Source: an uncultured Campylobacter sp.
Lineage (GTDB): Bacteria > Campylobacterota > Campylobacteria > Campylobacterales > Campylobacteraceae
Direction of reading: 5' to 3'
NCBI GenBank assembly: GCA_900539255.1
Contig: UQBJ01000032.1
Span: forward strand, 1-21,940
Length of the DNA stretch: 21,940 bases
The translations under genes were made by a program, and so were the position numbers. Shown here one piece after another: positions 14,940-21,940 of this stretch. The notes under the pieces were generated by a model. The model had not been told where the DNA came from and searched no databases. It worked only from the letters and a program-made list of their open reading frames with translations. The number at the start of each line of letters is the position of its first letter. Position 1 is the first letter of the stretch.

Positions 14940-15835
14940 CAAAATGGCTTTTAATAGGGCTTTTGCCCTTGTTTGTGTATGCGGAGAGCTTGAAAATAGA
15001 GCATTTGCGCACGGAGCTTTACAGCAAGGCAGCCGAAAACACGCTCAAAAAAATCGAGCTGTCCTTAGAATTTGAAGGCGAAAATTTACGCGCGAACGAA
15101 AACAGGCTTTTAGACTCCACAAACACCGTCATAGCGAGCTTTTTTTACGAGGACATTTTCACGGAGCTTGGCAAAATGCGCTTTAAAGAGGCTTTGAGCA
15201 AGTTTGCCAGCTCGCATTATGGCATAAGCGTCAAAAATGTCTTTATCTTGTCGCTCAAAGGCATAGAGAGCTTTGATTTGGACGAGCTAAAAAGCTTTTT
15301 AGAGGACAGCGAAACGCCTGCAAACACGAGAAAAAGGCAACTCAAAAAGGCTTTTAAAGAGTCAAATTCAAGCGCAAAAGCCACGCCAGCGCCTAAAAAT
15401 GCGCCTTTGCAGAATTTTAGCGCAAAACAAAGCGTTCAAATTCCGCCCTTGCCAAATGTGAGCGCCTTGCTTGATGATAATGCAGCAGGCGGTGCTTTAA
15501 ATGCCTTGTTAAGCGGTGCTAGCGGCGCAAACGCTTTAAGCGATGAAGCCTTAAACGCACTGCCTGCGGCTGCTTTAAAGGCTCTGACAAAGGGCGGTGC
15601 TTTAAATGGCGTTTTGCCTGACAACGCCGCGCTTATCAACAAGGCTTTGTCAAACAAAGCGTTGCCAACAAACAATGCGCTTAATGCTTTATCGGCGAGT
15701 GATGCTGTTTTTGATTTGAGTGTCGATGACATAAATCCTAAAATTTTACCCCTACCCGATATAGAGCTAGTAAAGGACATACCGCCACAACCCATAAAGC
15801 TAAAAGACGGCAACTTCACGGGAGTTAAAAAGTAA
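14936..15835 (+). CDS. Periplasmic protein with FliL-like N-terminal region and Ala/Asn/Leu-rich repeats
   Basis: Unrecognised 299-residue secreted protein. A signal peptide (MTKWLLIGLLPLFVYA) is followed by residues 18-115 in which the pattern 'LKKIELSLEFEGENL ... FFYEDIFTELGKMRFKEALSK ... VKNVFILSLKGI' resembles the periplasmic FliL domain (beta strand, helix, 'S.....L....G...L...L' helix, final strand); this is inference. A basic linker (120-150) leads to a low-complexity region (about 180-270) built from degenerate units such as ALNALLSGASGANALSDEAL and ALINKALSNKALPTNNALNA. No cysteine for lipidation. The start overlaps the helicase stop (ATGA) and its AAAGGA site lies inside the helicase gene. 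The pairing resembles Cj0945c-Cj0944c of C. jejuni as I recall it. Confidence 0.65.
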   Translation: MTKWLLIGLLPLFVYAESLKIEHLRTELYSKAAENTLKKIELSLEFEGENLRANENRLLDSTNTVIASFFYEDIFTELGKMRFKEALSKFASSHYGISVKNVFILSLKGIESFDLDELKSFLEDSETPANTRKRQLKKAFKESNSSAKATPAPKNAPLQNFSAKQSVQIPPLPNVSALLDDNAAGGALNALLSGASGANALSDEALNALPAAALKALTKGGALNGVLPDNAALINKALSNKALPTNNALNALSASDAVFDLSVDDINPKILPLPDIELVKDIPPQPIKLKDGNFTGVKK

Positions 15836-15992
15836 ATTTAGGCTAAAAGGTTTTTTGTAAATAATTTTATTTGTAAATTCGCTGTCCTTTGGAGCAAATT
15901 TTGCAAGATTTGCAATCAACTGACATTTTATCATTTCAAGCCGTTTTGCTCAAAACAGCCCCGCAAGCCCTAAATTCACGCAAAATTCAAAT

Positions 15993-16181
15993 CTACTCAT
16001 CAAGTCTAGGCAATTTAAAGCTCAAAGCCCATATCAAAGCTATAATCCACGCAACCCCTGTCCAGCCCAAAAACAAAGTAAAAAGCCATATAGCACCAGA
16101 ATTTGGGTGCGCCTTGCTTGAAGCGATAATGGCGGGTAAAACATAGGCTAAACAAAATGCAACAAAAACAAACACTTCCAT
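15993..16181 (-). CDS. Superinfection-immunity-like small membrane protein
   Basis: Protein of 62 residues with two hydrophobic segments: MEVFVFVAFCLAYVLPAIIA and, after SSKAHPNSGAIW, LFTLFLGWTGVAWIIALIWA. The pattern 'YVLPAIIA...H.N..AI...LFLGWT..AWIIALIWAL' is that of the superinfection immunity family named after phage T4 Imm, which blocks DNA injection by a second phage. Bacterial chromosomal members are common and mostly unstudied, so an anti-phage role is unproven. It starts four bases after the Sel1-repeat gene stop and is likely its operon partner. The ATG at 16181 has only a weak upstream site (AAGGG, inside the preceding gene). Plus-strand open frames over the same region are shadows. 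Confidence 0.75.
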   Translation of the reverse strand: MEVFVFVAFCLAYVLPAIIASSKAHPNSGAIWLFTLFLGWTGVAWIIALIWALSFKLPRLDE

Positions 16182-16185
16182 TAAA

Positions 16186-16947
16186 TTATTTTACACCCTT
16201 TTCGTTCAATGCCTTATAACAATCACAACCCATTTGCTCACCTAAATCACAAGATTTACCGCAAAATTTCTTTGCCGTTGATAAATTTTGTTTGACACCC
16301 AAGCCATTTACATAAAAAGCACCCAAATTATAGCAAGCGTGGGCGCTATCTAAATCACAAGCTTTTTTAGCGTATTTGGCTGCCATAAATATGTCTTGTT
16401 TTACCCCTTTTCCGTCCCTATAAGAATCACTCAAATAAGAACAACTTGCTCCAAAATTTAAATCACAAGATTTTTGATAGAATTTAACGGCTTTAACAAA
16501 ACTTTGTTTTACACCTTTTCCTTCCCAATAAGAATTACCTAAATTCGCACAACCTTGTGCACTATTAAATTCTTTACACGCTTTTTCGTAGTAATTTGCA
16601 GCTTGTTGATGATTTTTAGCATATCCATAAATGACGCCTATATCGCTACATTCTTCTTTACCACACTCTTTTACGCTTGGTAATACTTTGACAATTTCTT
16701 CGCACGAAACTTTATCTTTGTTTTGAGTGCAATCATTGTATAATGTCTCCGCAAGGCAACTGTATTCAACAAACAAGCAATCATCGCAATCATCACTTGT
16801 ATGTTTTTTCACGCATTGTTCAAAAACTTTTGAAAAAGCGGCATTTTGTTTGTCATCTATTTGTTTGCTAGCTACCTTTTCATCGCTCTTTGTCGCACAG
16901 CCTATCATCAAAAATCCAAACACCACACACAAAAGAAATTTTTTCAT
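16186..16947 (-). CDS. Sel1-repeat, cysteine-rich lipoprotein (Hcp-like)
   Basis: Secreted Sel1-like repeat protein of 253 residues. The start ATG at 16947 follows GAGGG and gives signal peptide MKKFLLCVVFGFLMIGC with the lipidated cysteine at 17; a longer frame from 16968 lacks this logic. After a Cys-rich region (CVKKHTSDDCDDC) come about four 36-residue Sel1 units of the type 'A...Y.KAC......C..LG..Y..G.GVKQ', each with cysteines seven or eight residues apart on helix pairs, as in the disulfide-bridged Helicobacter cysteine-rich proteins. Such proteins sit in the periplasm or are released and act in protein interactions. It is cotranscribed with the small membrane protein downstream. Confidence 0.88.
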   Translation of the reverse strand: MKKFLLCVVFGFLMIGCATKSDEKVASKQIDDKQNAAFSKVFEQCVKKHTSDDCDDCLFVEYSCLAETLYNDCTQNKDKVSCEEIVKVLPSVKECGKEECSDIGVIYGYAKNHQQAANYYEKACKEFNSAQGCANLGNSYWEGKGVKQSFVKAVKFYQKSCDLNFGASCSYLSDSYRDGKGVKQDIFMAAKYAKKACDLDSAHACYNLGAFYVNGLGVKQNLSTAKKFCGKSCDLGEQMGCDCYKALNEKGVK

Positions 16948-17184
16948 TTTACCCTCTTTTAAATGCAAATGTTATTTTACTCTTTTTGAGCTTAAATTCA
17001 AGCCAAATTCTATGAATTTAGCGATTTTCCTTTGAATTTTGACAAAAATTCGCACAACTTTCGCAAAAATTCACTTCAAAATTTAAGCAAGGCGTAAATT
17101 CTCCACATTTGCCTTTGCAAATTCACGCTTTTTGCGCGAATTTCTACACCGCAAACTTGCTGTTTCGCACTCCATTTTCCGCGC

Positions 17185-17769
17185 TTACGAGCCAAAGCCC
17201 CCTGAATTTGTCGCTTTTTGTCCGCCGCCAAAAAAGCCCGATTTGCCTGCGTTTCCAGCCCTTGCGCCTTGCTGGTTAAAGCTATTTACGCTTCGTTGAT
17301 ACGCGCTTTGATTAGAAAACGCCCCGCGCTGATTTGCGTTGAAATTTGGGTTGTTGAAAAGTTTTGAGCCTATGTAGCTGCCGATTATCGCACCCGCCGC
17401 ACTTGCGAGCAGTGCCTCGCCCAAAGAAAGCCCGCCACTGCTTAGTTGAGCGTTATCTTGTGTGAGTTTAGAAGTGCCGTTGTCGATTTTTGCTTCTTCT
17501 GCTTTGAGCAAAGCATCCATTTCTTCTTTGCTCAAAATGCGCTCGCTCCCGTCAAGCTGCCGTAAAATCACGCGTGTCTCATCGCTTGGATACTGGTCTT
17601 TTATCTTATACTCGCCCTTTGACACCTCTTCGATGATGACAAATGCGCCCTTTGCTTGGGGTGCTTCTTGCTTTACACCCTCGTTGCCACAGCCTGCTAA
17701 CGCCCCAGCTGCAACAGCGCTCAAACCGCCTAATGCCGTGAGTTCAAGGATTTTTTTGATATGTTTCAT
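17185..17769 (-). CDS. UPF0323 family lipoprotein
   Basis: Lipoprotein of 194 residues, like C. jejuni Cj0371 as I recall it. The signal peptide ends in the lipobox LAGC (C27). A charged central part (FVIIEEVSKGEYKIKDQYPS, ILRQLDGSERILSKEEMDAL) precedes a glycine-zipper-like segment (LASAAGAIIGSYIGSKLF, about 120-137) and a Gly/Asn/Gln/Ser-rich tail ending in GQKATNSGGFGS. The ATG at 17769 has a good GAGGA site, and a TAGAAT box lies further upstream. In C. jejuni the homologue has been linked to virulence and motility; the biochemical role is unknown. It sits downstream of rpsU with a terminator between, so it is probably a separate transcription unit. Confidence 0.9.
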   Translation of the reverse strand: MKHIKKILELTALGGLSAVAAGALAGCGNEGVKQEAPQAKGAFVIIEEVSKGEYKIKDQYPSDETRVILRQLDGSERILSKEEMDALLKAEEAKIDNGTSKLTQDNAQLSSGGLSLGEALLASAAGAIIGSYIGSKLFNNPNFNANQRGAFSNQSAYQRSVNSFNQQGARAGNAGKSGFFGGGQKATNSGGFGS

Positions 17770-17850
17770 AGTTTTTCCTCGTGGAATTGATTTGGCTAAA
17801 TTCTAGCTAAAATTTGCAAATTTAAAAGCGTGTTGAAAGAAATTTTGAGT

Positions 17851-17876
17851 AAAACAGGCGCAGCCTAAGCCACGCC
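17851..17876 (-). terminator. Terminator after rpsU
   Basis: On the minus strand: GGCGTGGC, loop TTAG, GCTGCGCC (two G-U pairs), followed by TGTTTT. It begins eight bases after the rpsU stop codon and separates rpsU from the UPF0323 gene. Confidence 0.65.
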
Positions 17877-17883
17877 CTAAATT

Positions 17884-18102
17884 TCAAAGCCTTGACTCGT
17901 ATCGCCTTAGCATATATAAGCGTTTGAGCATTTTTTTGCGGGCTGAGATTTTTTGCTTTTTGCGTATCTCAGTCATCGGCTCGAAAAAGCGTCTAGCACG
18001 CACTTCGGTAACGACAAGGTTTCTATCGACTTGTTTTTTAAACTTTCGGTAAGCTTCTTCAAAGCTTTCGTTTGGATGCACCTTAATTCCGGGCAAGGTC
18101 AT
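17884..18102 (-). CDS. rpsU: Ribosomal protein S21
   Basis: Small-subunit protein that helps 16S rRNA select mRNA. The sequence PGIKVHPNESFEEAYRKF followed by the Arg/Lys-rich tail (RKKQKISARKKMLKRLYMLR) is typical for Campylobacter S21. Start choice is open: the upstream sequence AAAGGTGGTG fits the ATG at 18102 (72 residues, MTLPGIK) with five-base spacing. Homologues start MPGIK, which would correspond to the TTG at 18096. Two GTG codons directly upstream are unlikely starts. A hairpin terminator follows. Confidence 0.95.
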   Translation of the reverse strand: MTLPGIKVHPNESFEEAYRKFKKQVDRNLVVTEVRARRFFEPMTEIRKKQKISARKKMLKRLYMLRRYESRL

Positions 18103-18242
18103 CACCACCTTTCTTTTTAAAATAAAAGCAAAAGTATAGCATAAAATTTGTAAATGCTTTGAATTTTTGCCTCATTTGTGTGTAAAATTTAAATTCATCT
18201 CAAAAAATTCAAAAATATAAGCTTAATCTTAGAAATTTTTAG

Positions 18243-18248
18243 TATAAT
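18243..18248 (+). promoter_or_regulatory. -10 box for the 58-residue protein gene
   Basis: Perfect TATAAT, 35 bases upstream of the ATG at 18283, in an AT-rich region without -35. The AAAGGA site at 18271-18276 lies between. Confidence 0.6.
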
Positions 18249-18282
18249 CACGCATTAAATTTGACATAATAAAGGATAAAAT

Positions 18283-18459
18283 ATGGTTGTAAGGGTTGAA
18301 AATCCAAACGATAGAACGGCTTATTTAGAGCTAAACCGCGATGACATAGAGCTTTTGCTTGAAGAGTTAGTGCTGCATTACGAAAATTTAGACCAATTCA
18401 TCGATGCTTTTGACTTGCTTGAAGTAACCTCAAAAGTGGGCGATGACTTGAACGAATAA
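18283..18459 (+). CDS. Small acidic conserved-looking hypothetical protein (58 residues)
   Basis: ATG at 18283 with AAAGGA seven bases ahead and a TATAAT promoter, ending at TAA 18459. The protein begins MVVRVENPNDRTAYLELNRD and is rich in Glu, Asp and Leu (DDIELLLEELVLHYENLDQF), predicted mostly helical, with no signal peptide, cysteine or membrane segment. The complete expression signals and the non-repetitive sequence argue for a real gene. I do not recognise the family. It is divergent from rpsU and followed by a terminator-like inverted repeat before the iron genes. Confidence 0.75.
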   Translation: MVVRVENPNDRTAYLELNRDDIELLLEELVLHYENLDQFIDAFDLLEVTSKVGDDLNE

Positions 18460-18460
18460 T

Positions 18461-18519
18461 CCAAATTTTAAAAAACTGCCTTTTTAATGCCCTAAAATTT
18501 GGGCTTTAAAAATTTTTTT
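18461..18519 (+). terminator. Terminator-like inverted repeat after the 58-residue gene
   Basis: CCAAATTTTA (18461-18470) and TAAAATTTGG (18493-18502) are perfect complements with a 22-base loop, followed by GCTTTAAAAATTTTTTT. The inner GCCC...GGGC pairing at 18489-18504 is an alternative fold with the same T tail. Confidence 0.5.
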
Positions 18520-18533
18520 ATCAATACAACTTG

Positions 18534-18552
18534 GATATTGATAACTTTTATC
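18534..18552 (+). promoter_or_regulatory. Fur-box candidate upstream of the iron-uptake genes
   Basis: GATATTGATAACTTTTATC agrees with the classical 19-bp Fur consensus GATAATGATAATCATTATC at 15 of 19 positions. It lies about 80 bases before the permease start codon at 18633, in the only intergenic gap of the operon. Fur control of this FTR1-P19 system is known from C. jejuni. Confidence 0.55.
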
Positions 18553-18632
18553 TAAATTTAAGATTAAATTTGCTAAACTCTCACAAAAATTTTTTGATTT
18601 TATCAAAAATATATCAAATTAAGGACGAAATA

Positions 18633-20909
18633 ATGCGACAAATTTTGTTGATAATGCTTATATTTATAGGCTTTGCCTTTGCGCAGGAAAAAGACCATAT
18701 CGCTGGGGCGGAGTTGATTAAGGGGCTTTTAAACGATAGCGTTGAGCTATACAAGCAAGGCAAGGCTGATGAGGCAAAGATGATGAGTGATAGCGTGTAT
18801 TTTCAGCACTTTGAGAGTATGGAGGGCGACATAAGCATAAATTTAGGGCGCAAAGCCTACAAAATGGAGCGCAAATTCAAAAATTTAAGCCGTATGTATA
18901 AGGAAAAGCAAGACATTAAGCGCGTTCAAGCCCTTGTTGATGGGCTTATTTTTGATTTAGACGAGGTTGCGCCCATCATACAAACGGGCTTTCGCCTTGT
19001 GGCTGAAAAAAGTGATGATGGCAAAAGCGATGCCGAGATAGACGCACTTTACGCAAAAAATCAGCAAAAGCAGCAAGATGAAGCGGCGGCTATCTTTGCG
19101 GCTTTAAGCAAAGCGGCAAGTGGCGAAAATTCAGCTTCTAACACTTTAATAAATTCAGCAAATGACGAAAAGAGCTTAGCTCAAAATGCGCATTCTGCAC
19201 AAAACGAGAATTTTCATCAGCAAAATTTAGACAAAAGAAATTCAAGCACAGCACAAGATGACTTCAATTTAAATGAAAACAGCACTCAAAATTTAGCAAA
19301 TTCAAGCCCCGCACAAGGCGAAAAATCCGCCCAAAGTGAAATTTTAGCCCAAAGCGAGCAAAACGCCGTTGATACGACTATCAGCGAAGAATTGCAAGCA
19401 GCTTATGGCTTGCAGCCAAAGTTGCAGTTTTTAATCGACAACATTTCCTTTAAATTTTCACTCGCCGCTAGTGAATTTAAGCACGGGCAAATTCAAGCCG
19501 CCAAAGACGCGCTGAATTCAGCTCTTTTTGAGGATTATCGCAACACGCAAGCCGAAGTTGTCGTCAATCAGCACACCACAAAGGGGCTAAACAAAAGGAT
19601 TCAGCGCGGTATCCGTGCGCTCATCGTTAAAATGGACGATGAAAATTTGACAGAAAAAGAGCTGAGAAACGAGCTTGAAAAAGTCGAGGAGCTTGTAACG
19701 GACGCCTTTTCGCAAATCCCAAGCGAACAGCTTTCGCGCATAAAAGTAGCGGGCTTTGATGAGAGTGTAAATTCAGGCAAGGATTACGCTAAGGTCGCCA
19801 ACGACATAAAAATCGCCCTTGATGAGATTTTAAAGGATTATGTGGGCTTTAATCAAGGCAGTATCAACGCCTTGCAAAGCGTGTATTTGGACATTTTTGA
19901 AGCAAGCGGTATGGAAAACAAAATCGGCGCGGTTGATAGCGGTATAAAGCTCAAAATCGAAGCGCAGTTCTCACAAGGCGTGGCGCTCATTAAGGCAAGT
20001 GCGCCAAAAGAGGAGCTACAAAAGAGTTTTGACGCGCTCAACACCCTTGTGGCAGGAATGCTTGATAAAATTCAAGACTCAACGCCCGTGTCGCTCTTTA
20101 TCTGGGCTTTTGGTATCATCATAAGAGAGGGCTTGGAGGCACTCATTATCGTTGTCGCCATAGTTTCATATCTCATTCAAAGTGGCAACGCAAAACGCCT
20201 AAATATAGTGTATTCATCGGTTTTAACGGGCGTGGTTTTAAGCTTTGCTACTGCTTTTTTGGTGTCGTGGATATTTAAGCAAAACGCCGCACAAAGCAGA
20301 GAGTTGATAGAAGGCGTTTGTATGCTTTTAGCCGTTGTGCTACTCTTTTATGTGGGCTTTTGGCTGCTTTCAAACGCTTTAAATCAAAAATGGTCGCATT
20401 TTATCAAGGGGCAAACCATCGAGGCTATCTCTAAAAATTCAGCTACCACGCTTTGGTGGGCGGTGTTTTTGGCTGTTTATCGCGAGGGTGCTGAAACCGT
20501 GCTTTTCTATCAAGCCTTATTTTTTGACGCTAAGACAAGCACGGATTTTTCGGCTATCTTTGCGGGGCTTGGCGTGGGCTTGTTTATCATTGTCGTTTTG
20601 TATTTTTTACTCAAAGCAGGGGCGATTCGCCTGCCTGTGAAGCAGTTTTTTTATATCACTTCTTATATCATTTTTTATATGGTTTTTGTCTTTACGGGCA
20701 AGGGCGTGGCAGAGCTTATCGAGGGCAAATTCATCACGCCTAGCTTTTTGCCCGTCAAATTCGAGCCGCTTGCGTGGCTGGGGCTTTATCCTTACTACGA
20801 AACGCTCGTTCCGCAGCTTTTGGTTTTAATCTTGCTCATTGTGGGCATTTTTATAACACACAAATTTACACGAGGAGGAAAAAATAATGTTAAAAAAAGC
20901 ATTATTTAG
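18633..20909 (+). CDS. FTR1-family iron permease with long periplasmic domain
   Basis: Inner-membrane iron transporter that works with P19, the homologue of Cj1658. The ATG at 18633 (758 residues) has AAGGA seven bases upstream and gives a clean signal peptide MRQILLIMLIFIGFAFA; an earlier in-frame ATG (18531) would place 34 unrelated residues before it. A helical periplasmic domain (about 20-490) is followed by seven membrane segments carrying both FTR1 iron motifs, REGLE (498-502) and REGAE (617-621). Between about 165 and 245 lies a Ser/Asn/Gln/Ala-rich linker (NSASNTLINSANDEKSLAQN and similar) that seems to make this protein longer than its C. jejuni homologue. The 3' end overlaps the P19 start by 23 bases. 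Probably Fur-repressed. Confidence 0.93.
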   Translation: MRQILLIMLIFIGFAFAQEKDHIAGAELIKGLLNDSVELYKQGKADEAKMMSDSVYFQHFESMEGDISINLGRKAYKMERKFKNLSRMYKEKQDIKRVQALVDGLIFDLDEVAPIIQTGFRLVAEKSDDGKSDAEIDALYAKNQQKQQDEAAAIFAALSKAASGENSASNTLINSANDEKSLAQNAHSAQNENFHQQNLDKRNSSTAQDDFNLNENSTQNLANSSPAQGEKSAQSEILAQSEQNAVDTTISEELQAAYGLQPKLQFLIDNISFKFSLAASEFKHGQIQAAKDALNSALFEDYRNTQAEVVVNQHTTKGLNKRIQRGIRALIVKMDDENLTEKELRNELEKVEELVTDAFSQIPSEQLSRIKVAGFDESVNSGKDYAKVANDIKIALDEILKDYVGFNQGSINALQSVYLDIFEASGMENKIGAVDSGIKLKIEAQFSQGVALIKASAPKEELQKSFDALNTLVAGMLDKIQDSTPVSLFIWAFGIIIREGLEALIIVVAIVSYLIQSGNAKRLNIVYSSVLTGVVLSFATAFLVSWIFKQNAAQSRELIEGVCMLLAVVLLFYVGFWLLSNALNQKWSHFIKGQTIEAISKNSATTLWWAVFLAVYREGAETVLFYQALFFDAKTSTDFSAIFAGLGVGLFIIVVLYFLLKAGAIRLPVKQFFYITSYIIFYMVFVFTGKGVAELIEGKFITPSFLPVKFEPLAWLGLYPYYETLVPQLLVLILLIVGIFITHKFTRGGKNNVKKSII

Positions 20910-21435
20910 TGTGGCAGCAGCAGCTGTCATCGCAGGTGGCGCATTTGGCGCTGAGTTAATGGGTGGAGAAGTCGCTATCGGTGAGCCTATCGAAAAAAAT
21001 GGTATGGAAATAGCCGCTGTGTATCTTGCGCCCATCGAAATGGAGCCGCGCGGGATTGATTTGGCAGCTTCAAAGGCTGACATTCACCTAGAAGCTGACA
21101 TTCACGCCATCAAAGGCAACAAAAACGGCTTTGGCGAGGGCGATTGGATACCCTACCTACGCATAGCCTACAAGCTAGAAAATCTTAGCACCAAAAAGCT
21201 TGTCAAAGAGGGCGTGTTTATGCCTATGGTAGCACAAGATGGGGCGCACTATGGCGCAAATGTCGCCATAGAAAAGGCAGGGCATAAGGTAGGCAAATAC
21301 CGCGTAACCTATGTCATACAAAACCCCGAAGCAAACGGCTTTGGACGACACACAGACAAGGCAACAGGCGTTGGCAAGTGGTTTGAGCCATTTTCAGTAA
21401 GCTATGAATTTGACTACAAAGGCACACCAAAATGA
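20887..21435 (+). CDS. p19: Periplasmic iron-uptake protein P19
   Basis: P19 (182 residues) is a dimeric periplasmic copper-and-iron-binding protein needed for growth under iron limitation with the FTR1 permease. A Sec signal peptide (MLKKALFSVAAAAVIAGGAF, cut near 22) precedes the Tp34-type domain (LMGGEVAIGEPIEKNGMEIA, IEMEPRGIDL, ADIHLEADIHA, FMPMVAQDGAHYGANV, EANGFGRHTD). Candidate metal ligands are H67, H73, M112/M114, H121, H133 and H155 (precursor numbering). The ATG at 20887 follows a strong AGGAGG (20873-20878) inside the end of the permease gene, so P19 can be made in excess. The membrane and thioredoxin-like partners that follow P19 in C. jejuni (Cj1660 onward) are not seen in the next 500 bases. 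Confidence 0.96.
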   Translation: MLKKALFSVAAAAVIAGGAFGAELMGGEVAIGEPIEKNGMEIAAVYLAPIEMEPRGIDLAASKADIHLEADIHAIKGNKNGFGEGDWIPYLRIAYKLENLSTKKLVKEGVFMPMVAQDGAHYGANVAIEKAGHKVGKYRVTYVIQNPEANGFGRHTDKATGVGKWFEPFSVSYEFDYKGTPK

Positions 21436-21440
21436 GCCTT

Positions 21441-21460
21441 ATCCCCGCTTTTGCGGGGAT
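21441..21460 (+). terminator. Hairpin after p19
   Basis: Perfect eight-pair stem ATCCCCGC / GCGGGGAT with loop TTTT, six bases after the stop, followed by TTTACC. The short T run makes it a moderate terminator; it may attenuate rather than stop transcription. Confidence 0.65.
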
Positions 21461-21555
21461 TTACCAAGAGCTTGCAAGCACAAATAAAATCCGCTTGCCG
21501 TCATTTTGTCCGCCATTGTGAGCCATTTTTTGCAAAAACAAAGCGTGAAAATTTA

Positions 21556-21600
21556 TATGTAGCAAATGCACAAGAATTCATCTCAAAGCATTGCTATAAT
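21556..21600 (+). promoter_or_regulatory. Operator-like repeat, copy 1, with extended -10 promoter
   Basis: The 17-mer TATGTAGCAAATGCACA (21556-21572) is followed after 22 bases by TATAAT at 21595-21600, itself part of a perfect extended -10 TGCTATAAT. The core TGT-a-GCA-aa-TGC-ACA is a dyad. Position relative to the -10 is where an activator or repressor would overlap the -35 region. An AAAGG site and ATG at 21640 follow, but that frame stops after four codons. Confidence 0.5.
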
Positions 21601-21895
21601 GAAGTTTGATGAACTTTAAAATTCAAAAAAGAAAGGTAAATGAAAAATTATTAAGAAAGTGAAAATAAATAATAAGTAAAAATGAGTAAAAAATGACTAC
21701 CAAAAAGATAAACATTTAAACTAAAAGGTCTAAAACTAGACGAACAATATCCATCAAATTCTATAAAATTTGAATTCAAACTTCTAAATTTTCAAAGTAA
21801 AATTTTCTACAAATCTCTCAAATTATTTTAAAAAATTAAAGCAAAGGTTTGTAAAATTCTCAGTATTAAATTTTCAAAGCAAAAATTTCCGATAT
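21601..21895. other. AT-rich gene-free stretch between the two operator-like repeats
   Basis: No open reading frame of note on either strand. It begins as a leader with AAAGG (21632-21636) and ATG AAA AAT TAT TAA at 21640, and contains a small hairpin GTCTA-AAAC-TAGAC (about 21729-21742). It may be the remains of a gene, or an untranslated or small RNA transcript from the promoter at 21595. Confidence 0.4.
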
Positions 21896-21940
21896 TATGT
21901 AGCAAATGCACAGGACTTTTTTGCTGAAATCAGCTAGAAT
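21896..21940 (+). promoter_or_regulatory. Operator-like repeat, copy 2, at the window edge
   Basis: Exact second copy of the 17-mer (21896-21912), again followed after 22 bases by a -10-like hexamer, TAGAAT at 21935-21940, in the shared context GCTA-AAT. The gene it would control lies beyond the window. Confidence 0.5.

Noticed and set aside
15436..15819. Minus-strand 127-residue frame opposite the Ala/Asn/Leu repeats
   Set aside because: It is the antisense reading of a low-complexity coding region.
15889..16146. Plus-strand 85-residue frame starting MEQILQDLQSTD
   Set aside because: It lies opposite the superinfection-immunity-like gene, whose family pattern and membrane segments are convincing; the plus frame has no recognisable feature.
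18531..18632. N-terminal extension of the iron permease from ATG 18531
   Set aside because: It overlaps the Fur-box candidate, has no ribosome binding site, and would bury the signal peptide that starts at 18633.
1..21940. CRISPR arrays, tRNA or rRNA genes, insertion sequences, integrase or att sites
   Set aside because: Looked for in all gaps: no regularly spaced repeats, no cloverleaf sequences, no transposase or integrase frames, and no convincing direct repeats at the cargo borders in the hyp operon.

Overview
The window looks like a chromosomal segment of a Campylobacter or close relative (Campylobacterota). The clues are an AT-rich genome, the Ni-hydrogenase maturation genes hypB-hypC-hypD-hypE, an FTR1-type iron permease followed by periplasmic P19, an S21 protein of Campylobacter type, a UPF0323 lipoprotein, a phase-variable poly-G tract, and promoters made of a TATAAT box without a clear -35. 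I cannot name the species; the order of blocks is not the one I recall for C. jejuni NCTC 11168.

Left third (1-9000), all on the minus strand: a hyp operon that has been interrupted twice. Read in the transcribed direction it runs hypB, hypC, a type II restriction endonuclease, a D12-class adenine methyltransferase, hypD, a phase-variable FkbM methyltransferase, the wreck of a type I restriction R subunit, hamA, hamB (a complete Hachiman anti-phage system), then the first 15 codons of hypE at the window edge. All cargo is co-oriented with the hyp genes, and both junctions sit upstream of intact ribosome binding sites of hypD and hypE, so the metabolic operon can still be translated. The Hachiman genes are visibly more AT-rich than the hyp genes, as expected for imported DNA.

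Middle (9000-10400): a small lipoprotein gene broken by a frameshift at the lipobox, a PemK/MazF-family toxin without a recognisable protein antitoxin, and, convergent to the toxin, a strong candidate for an unannotated ~80-nt structured RNA with an extended -10 promoter, two GNRA-capped hairpins and an intrinsic terminator that ends on the toxin stop codon.

Right part (10400-21940) is mostly core: nrdB with an RDD membrane protein upstream of it; an SH3/NlpC-P60 lipoprotein divergent from a PIF1-like helicase (probably leaderless) and its partner, a periplasmic protein; a superinfection-immunity-like small membrane protein and a Sel1-repeat lipoprotein; a UPF0323 lipoprotein; rpsU; a 58-residue acidic protein; and the iron uptake pair FTR1-P19 behind a good Fur-box match. 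The last 500 bases hold no gene but carry two copies of a 17-bp dyad-like element, each placed 22 bases upstream of a -10-like hexamer, which looks like a repeated operator.
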